A DNA stretch of 64,000 nt. Origin: Candidatus Thalassarchaeum betae (GTDB taxonomy: Archaea > Thermoplasmatota > Poseidoniia > Poseidoniales > Thalassarchaeaceae). The notes below the pieces were generated by a model. It was not told the origin of the DNA and searched no databases. It was given only the letters and a program-made list of their open reading frames with translations. The stretch lies in assembly GCA_003193925.1 (NCBI GenBank), contig PSPG01000007.1:1-64000 (forward strand), read 5' to 3'. The position numbers and the translations under genes were made by a program. Of this stretch, positions 33,370 through 40,772 are shown one piece after another (within the stretch, counting starts at the first letter, position 1; each line of letters begins with the position of its first letter).

Positions 33370-33999
33370 TCAGCAGCGCTCGCACTGAGCGCCCCAGAGG
33401 TGGTTGGCGAGAAGCACCAGGTCGAGCACGTTGACCGCGTGGTCACCGTTGATGTCGGCCCCTGCCATCGAAGCAGGTGCGTCCCCGTAGCCGAGGATAT
33501 ACTGCACCATGACGATGAAATCGCCGAGGTCGACGCTGCCGTCGCCGTTCGCGTCACCGCGAAGCGTGCGCACGGGCTGCAGCTCGGAGATCGCTACCAC
33601 AGGCTTGTCGGCCTTGCTAGCGCTGGTCTTGGCCCGGCTGTCCAGCGACTGCGCGCCGGAGTCGGACTCGTCCTCCCCCCAGAGATAGTCAGCCAGCAGC
33701 ACCAGGTCGGCAACGTCGACCGAGCGGTCGCCGTTGATATCGGCCTGTGCCATCGAAGCAGGTGCGTCCCCGTAGCCGAGGATATACTGCACCATCACGA
33801 TGAAGTCGCCGATGTCGACGCTTCCGTCGTCGTTCGCGTCACCGCGGAGGTAACGCACGTCGAAGGGAGCAGCCTCAGCTGACTCGCCATCCATGTCTTT
33901 CGTCGTTTCAACGTCCCCGATGTATTCACCAGAGACGAGGCCTGCCGTGCCGGCCAAAAAGATCAGCGCGGCGATTGTTAGGTCCACTGTTCGGTCCAT
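33370..33999 (-). CDS. secreted protein with two dockerin type I modules
   Basis: A 209-residue protein with a signal peptide (MDRTVDLTIAALIFLAGTAG) and two dockerin-like modules, each with paired Ca-binding loops: DANDDGSVDIGDF and DINGDRSVDVADL; then DANGDGSVDLGDF and DINGDHAVNVLDL. A Ser/Lys linker (AKTSASKADKP) lies between them. The final Cys pair (CERC) may form a disulphide. Dockerins dock onto cohesins in cellulosomes; outside these they serve as Ca-dependent adhesion modules. No catalytic domain or cohesin is present here. CTTATG lies 26-31 bases before the ATG. Compare the 67-aa protein at 31612. Confidence 0.88.
   Translation of the reverse strand: MDRTVDLTIAALIFLAGTAGLVSGEYIGDVETTKDMDGESAEAAPFDVRYLRGDANDDGSVDIGDFIVMVQYILGYGDAPASMAQADINGDRSVDVADLVLLADYLWGEDESDSGAQSLDSRAKTSASKADKPVVAISELQPVRTLRGDANGDGSVDLGDFIVMVQYILGYGDAPASMAGADINGDHAVNVLDLVLLANHLWGAQCERC
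33463..33561 (-). repeat. 99-bp repeat, copy 1 (dockerin module 2)
   Basis: About 99 bases nearly identical (roughly six mismatches by eye) to 33748-33846. Both encode LRGDANxDGSVDxGDF plus VMVQYILGYGDAPASMA. The high DNA identity shows a recent internal duplication of one dockerin half. Confidence 0.85.
33748..33846 (-). repeat. 99-bp repeat, copy 2 (dockerin module 1)
   Basis: Partner of 33463-33561, 285 bases apart in the same orientation. Synonymous and near-synonymous changes only, so the protein modules are almost the same. Confidence 0.85.
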
Positions 34000-34024
34000 G
34001 AAACAACCCCATCGGTGTACTAGA

Positions 34025-34030
34025 CATAAG
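34025..34030 (-). promoter_or_regulatory. CTTATG promoter box of the dockerin gene
   Basis: Minus-strand CTTATGTC, 26-31 bases before ATG 33999, within a 45-base stretch shared with the region before ATG 31612. This spacing implies a leaderless mRNA. Confidence 0.55.
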
Positions 34031-34081
34031 TAACTTGGTTCAATGATTGGACATTCTTCAACGCCGAGAAGGTGAATCAGA

Positions 34082-34330
34082 GGGTAGGGAATCCACTACC
34101 GAGCAGTCACTCGGTGGGTATGCAGCAGAATTGGTTGGTTGGGCTTACCGAGGCACCCATGAAACTAGCAACCAATGGATAGGGTTCACCTAGGAACCCA
34201 CGCGACCACTAGTGGTTAGTTGGGTTCCCTACCTACTACCCGTGGTTGATAGGGCCCCCCCATACCCCATTCAACCACCCGTGATGGATAGGGGGCCCCT
34301 TGCAACCTACCATTCAAGCAGGGCACCCCC
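34082..34330. repeat. inverted-repeat-rich noncoding block
   Basis: About 250 bases without a convincing gene but dense in short repeats. ATGGATAGGG occurs at 34175 and 34284, with the related GTTGATAGGG at 34245. The block holds a GGGTTC-ACCTAG-GAACCC hairpin (34183-34200), the palindrome CCACTAGTGG (34206-34215), GGTAGGGAA at 34084 matching TTCCCTACC at about 34225, and ATTGGTTG matching CAACCAAT around 34130-34177. Homopolymeric G and C runs (GGGCCCCCCC, GGGGGCCCC) stand out from the surroundings. It could be a structured RNA, a recombination relic or a decayed repeat element. Confidence 0.6.
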
Positions 34331-34340
34331 TTCTGCAATC

Positions 34341-34472
34341 GTGGCCAAGGACGACACTAGCACGATGTTCAAGCTCGGGACATTCGACGGTTTGAGCCCA
34401 CGATCTCTCGTGCTGCAAGGCTTGGGCTTGGGCGTAGTGGCTGCCGTATTGTGGTGGTATCCCGGTCCATGA
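34341..34472 (+). CDS. possible 43-aa membrane peptide coupled to the GNAT gene
   Basis: A frame from GTG 34341 (or ATG 34365, 35 aa) ending in TGA 34470-34472, which overlaps the GNAT ATG as ATGA. The peptide has a polar N-terminus (AKDDTSTMFKLGTFDGL) and a short hydrophobic helix (VLQGLGLGVVAAVLWWYPGP). The ATGA junction is typical of translationally coupled genes, the main support. No family is recognised and chance is possible. Confidence 0.35.
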   Translation: MAKDDTSTMFKLGTFDGLSPRSLVLQGLGLGVVAAVLWWYPGP

Positions 34473-34945
34473 TCCGTGAATGCCTCGAAGACGATTTTGA
34501 AGCGATCTACGAGATCATCAACGACGCCGCACAAGCTTATCGGGGAATCATCCCACCCGACCGTTGGCACGACCCGTACATGCCTCGAGGAGAACTTCGG
34601 GAGGAGATATCGGCCGGGGTCGCTTTCCTGGGTTATGAAAAAGAGGGGGAGTTGGCCGGGGTGATGGGGACACAAGACGTTCAGGACGTGACGCTGATCC
34701 GTCACGCCTACGTGCGCACCGCGCATCGCAACCAGGGCATCGGCGGGGAGCTCTTGGGCCAGATTATGGACGGGGCAACCCGTCCGGTCTTGATAGGCAC
34801 CTGGGCCGATGCGTTCTGGGCGATCCATTTCTACGAACGCCACGGTTTCACAGTGGTCTCACCGGGGGAGAAGGAACGGCTGCTGCGGAAGTATTGGAGC
34901 GTGCCAGACCGTCAGATTGTGACGTCCGTGGTGCTGGCCGCCTAG
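34469..34945 (+). CDS. GNAT-family N-acetyltransferase
   Basis: A 158-residue protein. MIRECLEDDFEAIYEIINDA is a GNAT start; GVMGTQDVQDVTLIRHAYVR precedes HRNQGIGGELL, the acetyl-CoA pyrophosphate loop (Q-x-x-G-x-G/A), and AIHFYERHGFTVV is the C-terminal ERxGF motif. Small-molecule or antibiotic-like amine acetylation is possible; the substrate is unknown. It ends 4 bases before the stop of the opposing winged-helix gene. Confidence 0.87.
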   Translation: MIRECLEDDFEAIYEIINDAAQAYRGIIPPDRWHDPYMPRGELREEISAGVAFLGYEKEGELAGVMGTQDVQDVTLIRHAYVRTAHRNQGIGGELLGQIMDGATRPVLIGTWADAFWAIHFYERHGFTVVSPGEKERLLRKYWSVPDRQIVTSVVLAA

Positions 34946-34949
34946 TGAT

Positions 34950-35792
34950 TCAGGCTGCAGCCTCGACCCGGGCGACCTCTCTGGAGGAGATCAGCACGTT
35001 CTTCCCGGTATCGGAGAGTCGCCACTTGGGGCGTCTGGCCTCCGTGGCTGGCTCGACCATCCTGCCGTTGCGCAGCTCGCTCAGGTGGTGGCTCAGCAGC
35101 TGCCGCGAGATGGCCAGCTTAACGCGGATCTCGGTGCCCGAGAGCCCGATGTTGCCCGACTCCGCCAGCACTTCGAGGATCGCCAGGCGGGTGCCGGCGA
35201 TCGGGTTGCGAATCCGGCTGACCGCCTCCTTGGTCAGGCTGGCGATGGCGTAACGGCGCAGCTTGCCGTCCCTCCACGAGATGATTTGGCCTTGTGACTC
35301 GAGGGTGTGGAGGTGGTATGCGGTGACTCCGTTGGCAAGGCCCAGGGCGTCACGCAGGGCGGAGAAGTGGATTCCCGCGTTCGCCTCGAGGTAACCGAGC
35401 AGCCTACCGCGGGTGAGCATGTCATCGCGGTTGCTCTTCATCCTAGCGAGCATCGGGGAGACCAGTGCGACGAGCACGGTGACCCGCATCACCTCGAACA
35501 GGATCGAGCCGAGTGCAAGCGAGCCGAGAGCGCCCACCCCGCCGGCGAGAAGTCGGGCGGGCAGGTCGGAGGCGGAGTCGTCGTCCTTCTCCCCGCGCTT
35601 CAGTACGGGCCCCCCGTCCGAGCTCTCCGAGTCCCCCGAAGAGTCCTCTTCGGCAAACGTGGGGGCCGTGCCCCTATCGTCATCGACGGTGTCGACGATG
35701 TCGTCGACGGGGGCGTTCATCATCCAGCCCCCGGCGAGCATCGCAGCCACCGCCAGAGCGGTCACGAAACGCACCGTCCGGACGCCTTCCAT
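34950..35792 (-). CDS. membrane-anchored protein with two winged-helix DNA-binding domains
   Basis: About 280 residues. An N-terminal hydrophobic segment (FVTALAVAAMLAGGW), an acidic Ser-rich stretch (EEDSSGDSESSDGG), and a second membrane segment (GALGSLALGSILFEVM and following, about residues 85-120) precede two winged helix-turn-helix domains: SALRDALGLANGVTAYHLHT and LAISRQLLSHHLSELRNG. The layout suggests a one-component sensor whose extracytoplasmic linker controls cytosolic DNA binding. ATG 35792 chosen; an upstream start adds 18 residues. The divergent M29 gene begins 102 bases away and is a possible target. Confidence 0.82.
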   Translation of the reverse strand: MEGVRTVRFVTALAVAAMLAGGWMMNAPVDDIVDTVDDDRGTAPTFAEEDSSGDSESSDGGPVLKRGEKDDDSASDLPARLLAGGVGALGSLALGSILFEVMRVTVLVALVSPMLARMKSNRDDMLTRGRLLGYLEANAGIHFSALRDALGLANGVTAYHLHTLESQGQIISWRDGKLRRYAIASLTKEAVSRIRNPIAGTRLAILEVLAESGNIGLSGTEIRVKLAISRQLLSHHLSELRNGRMVEPATEARRPKWRLSDTGKNVLISSREVARVEAAA

Positions 35793-35894
35793 CACTCTGC
35801 GCAACCCTCCTTCACCTATGACTGCCGTGGTGAATTGGTTTGACAAATCAGAGTGGTGTTGAATAGTGGAACTCCCATCACGGGCCGAGCAGCG

Positions 35895-36926
35895 ATGGCC
35901 GAGGAGTCAGATGTTACCATTGGTGACGACGACGAGCGAGCGGAGGCCATGCTTACCGCAGCCCGCTCTGTAGTGAGGACCTGTATGCAGGTCCGGCCTC
36001 ACGAGCACGTGCTGGTGGTCACCGACCCGTCGACTTCCAAGGTCGGGCGCTCCTTGTACGAGGCAGCGGCTGAGGTCACCGATAGGATACTCATGATGAT
36101 GATGCCGCGCAGCCACAGGCAGGGCAACGAGCCACCTTCATCCGTCGGCGACCTGATGCGTCGCCAGAACGTGGTACTGCTCGCCACTCGCAATTCCCTG
36201 ACCCACACCCGTGCGAGAATCACCGCCTCACGAGAGGGAGCTAGGATAGCCTCGATGCCCGGCATCGATGAGGAGATGCTGGCAATCGGCGGGATGACCG
36301 CTGACTACAACGCCCTGCAGCGTGAGATATCGGGCCTCAACCCAATACTTCGCAGGCGTCGCGACGTCCGTGTCACGAGTCCGGCCGGGACCGACGTCAA
36401 ATTCCGCACCGGCGCCAGATGGGTCTTGGAGGACAACGGCATCTGCAACCGGCCGGGACAGATCGCCAACCTGCCTGCAGGGAAGGTGTTCGTCCTCCCG
36501 AAAGAGGGGTCGATGAACGGCAAGGTCGTAATAGACGGCTCGTGGGAAGGGGAACTGCTCGATGAGCCGTTGATTTTCCTCGTAGAGGACGGTCTGGTCG
36601 TAGGCATCACAGGCGGCGAGCTCGCTGAGAGCGTCCAATCTGTCCTGGACGAGGCCAAGGTCGGGCTGCGCCAGTCCAAGGCCGGCCTGGTCAACACGGT
36701 CGCCGAGTTCGGCTTCGGGATGAACTCACGAGCCAGACTGACCGGAAACAGGCTCGAGGATCAGGTGGTTCGCGGCTCCGCTTACTTCGGATTCGGCGAC
36801 AACACCGCCCTCGGTGGGAGTGCGAATGTCGGAGTGCACATGCGCGGTGTCATGCTCAAACCGAGCATCGAGCTCAATGACGTCGATCTCGTGCTCAAGG
36901 GCAAGGTCACTGCCCGCAAGAGGTGA
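35895..36926 (+). CDS. M29-like aminopeptidase / 2,5-dihydroxypyridine dioxygenase-like metalloprotein
   Basis: About 343 residues resembling the archaeal leucyl aminopeptidase (aminopeptidase T) group. Supporting stretches are NLPAGKVFVLPKEGSMNGKV, VAEFGFGMNSRARLTGN, and the C-terminal GSAYFGFGDNTALGGSANVG followed by HMRGVML, which carry the Glu/Asn/His metal ligands of this fold. It could act as a peptidase or as a ring-cleaving oxygenase; neighbours do not decide. ATG 35895 gives a family-like N-terminus; a TTGAATAG box is about 30-36 bases before it. The TGA stop overlaps the Shine-Dalgarno of thiN. Confidence 0.75.
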   Translation: MAEESDVTIGDDDERAEAMLTAARSVVRTCMQVRPHEHVLVVTDPSTSKVGRSLYEAAAEVTDRILMMMMPRSHRQGNEPPSSVGDLMRRQNVVLLATRNSLTHTRARITASREGARIASMPGIDEEMLAIGGMTADYNALQREISGLNPILRRRRDVRVTSPAGTDVKFRTGARWVLEDNGICNRPGQIANLPAGKVFVLPKEGSMNGKVVIDGSWEGELLDEPLIFLVEDGLVVGITGGELAESVQSVLDEAKVGLRQSKAGLVNTVAEFGFGMNSRARLTGNRLEDQVVRGSAYFGFGDNTALGGSANVGVHMRGVMLKPSIELNDVDLVLKGKVTARKR

Positions 36927-36931
36927 TGCCA

Positions 36932-37546
36932 GTGCGAGCTCTCCTCTGGTGCAACGGCCAGCAGCCATCCTCGCATGTCGCAGAGGCCCTGCTGCAGGCC
37001 GGCTCGACGCCCTTCGGGGTCGATGGTGGTGCTGACAAGGCCGCTAGGGCGGGAATCGTGGTCGAGGAGGTCCTCGGTGATCTCGATTCGGTGGAGCTCG
37101 GCCAATGGGAGGGCAGGACCCACGAACTGCCCGACGACTCCAGCAGCGACTTGGCCAAGTCGATTGCGCTGCTCATCGAGCGGGGCTACAGCGAGATTGA
37201 CGTGGTGGGCTCCGACGGAGGCTCGACGGACCACGTCTTGGGAAACTGGGCTGCGCTCTGCGAGGCCCCGGGAGGGGCTCGCATCCGCCTTCATCACGAG
37301 GATGCCGTCACCCACCGGCTCCACCCACAGGATGGTGGCTTGGAGCTTGAGATCAGAGAGGGCAATGAGTTCTCAGTGTTCGCTCTGAGCCCCTGCAGCA
37401 GCGTCCATCTGCAAGGAGCCGAGTGGAATCTGGACGGAGAGGCTCTGAGCCTCTCCACCAGAGGGTTGCACAACCGAGGCACTGGAGACGTCGTTCGGAT
37501 TCAGGCCGACGGGATTCTCGCCGTAATCGTCCCGAGATGGGAATGA
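36932..37546 (+). CDS. thiN: thiamine pyrophosphokinase
   Basis: About 204 residues. It transfers diphosphate from ATP to thiamine, giving the cofactor TPP. Family motifs in order: DGGADKAARAGIVVEEVLGD followed by LDS, SSDLAKSIALL (metal-binding Asp and Lys), GSDGGSTDHVLGN, and the C-terminal LHNRGTGDVVRI. GTG 36932 is favoured because AGGTGA (36921-36926) precedes it by 5 bases; ATG 36926 two codons earlier is possible. Coupled to the M29-like gene. Its stop abuts that of the AI-2E-family gene (TGATCA). Confidence 0.88.
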   Translation: MRALLWCNGQQPSSHVAEALLQAGSTPFGVDGGADKAARAGIVVEEVLGDLDSVELGQWEGRTHELPDDSSSDLAKSIALLIERGYSEIDVVGSDGGSTDHVLGNWAALCEAPGGARIRLHHEDAVTHRLHPQDGGLELEIREGNEFSVFALSPCSSVHLQGAEWNLDGEALSLSTRGLHNRGTGDVVRIQADGILAVIVPRWE

Positions 37547-38617
37547 TCACTCCTCTTCGGCTACCTTCGGGTCGCGTGAGAGCATCATCGCGATCGGCCG
37601 GGTCCTCGGGTCGGACTCCAGCGCGATTTTCATGATGACTGCTAGAGGCACACCGAGTACCATTCCCATGATGCCCCACGCCCAACCCCAGAAGGCCACT
37701 AGCAAGAGCAGTACGATCGGTGACATGTCGAGCCTCTGTCCGGCTAGCTGGGGCTCGACCAAGGCGCCCCATACCTGCTGGTTGGTCACGAGTACCACGA
37801 TGAGTATGATGGCCCATGTCGGTGAGAGGATGATGAGGCCCAGTAAGATCGGTGGAATCAGGGATATCAGCGCCCCGACGTAGGGGATGAAATCCATCAT
37901 GAAGGTGATAGAGGCCCACATGAACCAGCCGGGGACATCGAGATACCAGAGCATTATCCCGGCGATCACGGCCTGCCCGAAGGCTACGGTGGCCCTCGTC
38001 ACGACGTAGGTGTTGATCCCCTCCCCGGCGTTGCTCGTGATGTCCTCGATGCGCTCGGCGTCACTCGGGTATGCCGCCTTGACCCTGCGTGGGAGGGTCT
38101 CGGCCTCGAGTATGATGAAGAGCAGGAAGATGAAGACGGTGGCCACGTTTACGGTGAAACTCGCGAGAGAGCCTACGAACGAGGCGATGTACTGGTCGAT
38201 GGTCTCCACAGAGAAGAGTTCCGTCAGCCCGCTGATGTCGAAACTGTAGCCCATTATCGAGATTCCCTCGAGCCACGTGACCTTGTCGTTGAGTTGTTGG
38301 GTCAACATAGGGACCTCATCGGTGAAGGCCGTGAGGTTGGCGTACAGGAGCTGCGAGGCCATCCACAGCACGAGGAAGAGCATGGCCACCAAAACGCCGT
38401 AGGGCATCAATGGATGGGCGTACTTCCCCTGCATCAGCGGCCGCTCCTCCAGCCATTGCGCAGCAGGCCGTATCAGTAGGAAGAGCAGCACAGCGATCAC
38501 CAGTGGCTGTATGACCACTTGGAGGCGGGTAATGGCCAAGACCGAGACCAGCAGGATGATCGCTATGTTCGCCACTGTGGCAGACTGCAAATCACTCAGG
38601 CTCTGTCCCTTTCCCAT
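37547..38617 (-). CDS. AI-2E family (UPF0118) membrane transporter
   Basis: A 356-residue protein with about 8 hydrophobic segments. The extracytoplasmic middle region (TAFTDEVPMLTQQLNDKV), FGQAVIAGIMLWYLDVPG, FIPYVGALISLIPPIL, and the conserved VEPQLAGQRLDMSPIVLLL with GMVLGVPLAVI match the family. Members export AI-2 in E. coli, or act as Na/H antiporters or lipid transporters elsewhere; the substrate here is open. A 15-base palindrome lies between its TATA-like AATTATTG and the start, suggesting repressor control. ATG 38617 with GGGGGAGAG upstream. Confidence 0.9.
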   Translation of the reverse strand: MGKGQSLSDLQSATVANIAIILLVSVLAITRLQVVIQPLVIAVLLFLLIRPAAQWLEERPLMQGKYAHPLMPYGVLVAMLFLVLWMASQLLYANLTAFTDEVPMLTQQLNDKVTWLEGISIMGYSFDISGLTELFSVETIDQYIASFVGSLASFTVNVATVFIFLLFIILEAETLPRRVKAAYPSDAERIEDITSNAGEGINTYVVTRATVAFGQAVIAGIMLWYLDVPGWFMWASITFMMDFIPYVGALISLIPPILLGLIILSPTWAIILIVVLVTNQQVWGALVEPQLAGQRLDMSPIVLLLLVAFWGWAWGIMGMVLGVPLAVIMKIALESDPRTRPIAMMLSRDPKVAEEE

Positions 38618-38637
38618 GCTCTCCCCCGTCTGCGCTA

Positions 38638-38652
38638 ATGCGTACTACGCAT
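38638..38652 (-). promoter_or_regulatory. palindromic operator-like site upstream of the AI-2E family gene
   Basis: ATGCGTA-G-TACGCAT on the minus strand is a perfect inverted repeat with 7-base arms. It lies directly downstream of an AT-rich AATTATTG (38653-38660, TATA candidate) and 20 bases before the coding start, where a bound repressor would block polymerase. Confidence 0.5.
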
Positions 38653-38671
38653 CAATAATTCCCCGGCCCCT

Positions 38672-39913
38672 TCAGCTCCCGGATGCCCTTTCGTATATCC
38701 CGATGAAGCGCTCTGCATCGTAATCGTAGGTGAATCGATCTAGAACTCTGCGACGCCCGGCTTCGCCCTTCTCCAGCATAGTCGCCCTATCTGACATCTC
38801 TGTTAGGATGGCATCGGCCATCGAGTCCGCATCTCCCATGGTGAACAGTCCGCCGACGCTGTCGTCGACCATCTCGGGCAGCGGTCCGTGATCCACTGTC
38901 ACTACCGGCGTGCCAGATGCCATCGCCTCCAGCGGGATGAGGCCCTGGCCTTCGTAGTACGAGGGGTAGACGACCAGGTCGGCCGAGCGGAACAGCGCGG
39001 CGAGCTCCTCGAACGGCATCCCGGACTCTATGGTCACCGCGTCGCCGATCCCGAGTTTTCTCGCCTGGCTCTCCAGACGCGAGCGCAGATGTCCCCTGCC
39101 GACGATCACCAAGCGGGCGGCCGGGGCAGAGACGCGGACCTTGGCGAAGGCCTTCAGGAGCGAGCCGTGGCCCTTCCTAGCAGCTAGTCTACCGACTGCG
39201 AGAAGGAGGGTGGAATCGCTTGACTGAGCGCCAAATCTCTGGCGAATTGCTGCGTGTCTCGACATCGCGTCCTCGTCATCGCGGTGCAGCGGGAAGAACA
39301 TGCTGGTGTCGACACCCCAGTGAACCACCTCGCAGTCCCAGTCAGGTGGTGGCGAGTACCGGGACTCGAAGTCGCGCTTGGTGGCGAGCGAGTTCGAAAC
39401 GCAGACATTCGAGCCGTTGATGGCGGCTCGCTCGTAGCCGGCGTAGTGCTTGGCGGTGAGGAGTATCGCGAGGTCGTTTGGATTGGCCCACACCGCCGCT
39501 TCTCTCTGCTCTGAGGCGGCAACGAGGCCATCGCGCTCGCCCAGCCACGAGCCGTGCAGCGAGGATACGACCGGGGCGACGTTGTCGCGGCAGCGGGCGA
39601 ACTGCCCCGCGCTCCAGGATATCATCGGGCAGTGGAGGTGGACGATGTCGACAGGTGCCCTGGCATGCAGGCGCTTCAGTGCACGCATCGCGCTGCGGCC
39701 GTACGAGCGGGTGAAGGCCATGGGAATCGGGACCCAGCCCACGGTCAGCACCTCGACCCCCTCGATTCGGGGCGGCTGGCCGCCTCCGCCGGAGCGCGTG
39801 ATCACCGTGACTCGGTGCCCCTTCGCAGCGAGCGCTGTCGACAGATGGTACACAGTGGAGCCCATTCCGCCCCAACGGGGCGGATATTCGGCTGACAGCA
39901 TGGCAATGTGCAT
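38672..39913 (-). CDS. GT4-family glycosyltransferase
   Basis: About 413 residues, GT-B fold. MLSAEYPPRWGGMGSTVYHL is the N-terminal acceptor-side glycine loop; VGRLAARKGHGSLLKAF opens the C-terminal nucleotide-sugar domain; YEGQGLIPLEAMASGTPVV holds the Glu-x7-Glu donor motif. It adds a hexose from an NDP-sugar with retention of configuration, likely to a surface glycan or glycolipid. ATG 39913 is preceded by GGAGGG with 6-base spacing. It is divergent from a GT2 gene, a small glycosylation locus. Confidence 0.9.
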   Translation of the reverse strand: MHIAMLSAEYPPRWGGMGSTVYHLSTALAAKGHRVTVITRSGGGGQPPRIEGVEVLTVGWVPIPMAFTRSYGRSAMRALKRLHARAPVDIVHLHCPMISWSAGQFARCRDNVAPVVSSLHGSWLGERDGLVAASEQREAAVWANPNDLAILLTAKHYAGYERAAINGSNVCVSNSLATKRDFESRYSPPPDWDCEVVHWGVDTSMFFPLHRDDEDAMSRHAAIRQRFGAQSSDSTLLLAVGRLAARKGHGSLLKAFAKVRVSAPAARLVIVGRGHLRSRLESQARKLGIGDAVTIESGMPFEELAALFRSADLVVYPSYYEGQGLIPLEAMASGTPVVTVDHGPLPEMVDDSVGGLFTMGDADSMADAILTEMSDRATMLEKGEAGRRRVLDRFTYDYDAERFIGIYERASGS

Positions 39914-40019
39914 CGCTACCCTCCGCTTTGCGCTCAGACCCCCGCCTTTCAAGCGAACGGACTCAGGGCAGGTATTCGCATCATTCAAAGCAGGACCTCC
40001 GGTGGCCCGCCCTGATAGC

Positions 40020-40751
40020 ATGGCCGAGATCCTGCCCGTCCATGTCACCGTGGTCATCCCCACTCGCAACGAGGAGGCCGCCATCGTGGACACCATCCGA
40101 TCGGTGCCGAATGACGGCTGGTGCGAGAAGCTGGACTTCCTCATCATTGACGGCAACTCGACTGATCGCACCCGAGAGCTGGCAGAGGGCGAGGGGGCGG
40201 CGGTTTACCTAGAGTCTCGCAAGGGCTACGGTAGGGCCTACAAGACAGGCTTCGCGGTGGCCCCCGGCGAGATCATCGTGACCATGGACGCCGACTGCAC
40301 CTACCCGGGTGAGGAGGTTCCCGGACTCGTACGCAAGCTGCTCGACGAGGGTCTGCAGTGGATCACCTGCGACCGTCTCCGACGCGCAGAGGAGGGGGCG
40401 ATGCCCGGGGTGCACGGCTTCGGCAACTGGGTCCTCTCGACAACTGCCACTGTGCTGTACTGGTACGGCATCCACGACTCCCAGAGTGGGATGTGGGTGT
40501 TTCGCAAGTCAATTTTCGAGGACGAGCACGTACGCCCCAAGCACGACGGCATGCCGCTCTCTCAGGAGTTCAAGATTCGAGCTCGCCGTTATCTAGGCAA
40601 GCAGATGACCACCGAGGTCAGCGTCCCATACCGCCCGCGTGTCGGGGAGGCTGAGATCAACACCTGGGGGGACGGTCTTCTCAATCTGAGATTCCTGTTT
40701 ACACACAGGCTAGGTCTGACCCGACAAGTCACGCCTTGGGGCCCTGAATGA
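40020..40751 (+). CDS. GT2-family glycosyltransferase (polyprenyl-phosphate hexose synthase-like)
   Basis: About 243 residues, GT-A fold. HVTVVIPTRNEEAAIVDTI, IIDGNSTDRT, GRAYKTGFAVAPGEIIVTMD and the metal-binding DADCTYPGEEV match dolichyl-phosphate-mannose synthase-like enzymes; there is no C-terminal membrane domain. It probably charges a lipid carrier with a hexose for glycosylation. ATG 40020 (MAEILPVHVTVVIP) is the natural start; the longer open frame upstream runs antisense to the GT4 gene. It ends 16 bases from the stop of the truncated lipid-synthase gene. Confidence 0.9.
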   Translation: MAEILPVHVTVVIPTRNEEAAIVDTIRSVPNDGWCEKLDFLIIDGNSTDRTRELAEGEGAAVYLESRKGYGRAYKTGFAVAPGEIIVTMDADCTYPGEEVPGLVRKLLDEGLQWITCDRLRRAEEGAMPGVHGFGNWVLSTTATVLYWYGIHDSQSGMWVFRKSIFEDEHVRPKHDGMPLSQEFKIRARRYLGKQMTTEVSVPYRPRVGEAEINTWGDGLLNLRFLFTHRLGLTRQVTPWGPE

Positions 40752-40756
40752 CGGAA

Positions 40757-40772
40757 CATAGGGTACCCTATG
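40757..40772. repeat. 16-bp perfect palindrome CATAGGGTACCCTATG
   Basis: A perfect 16-base palindrome in the gap between the GT2 stop (40749-40751) and the truncated gene. It contains the truncated gene's stop codon (complement of 40768-40770). It may be a two-way terminator hairpin, a protein site or a recombination scar. Confidence 0.6.

Noticed and set aside
33463-33846. Possible mobile-element terminal repeats
   Set aside because: The 99-base repeats are both inside one dockerin gene, in direct orientation and in frame; they are domain duplication, not element ends.
34307-34843. 178-codon minus frame over the GNAT gene
   Set aside because: The plus strand encodes a recognisable GNAT; no domain on the minus strand.
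37547-38617. Quorum-sensing autoinducer-2 system
   Set aside because: Only the broad AI-2E transporter family is present; there is no LuxS or receptor, and the family has other substrates.
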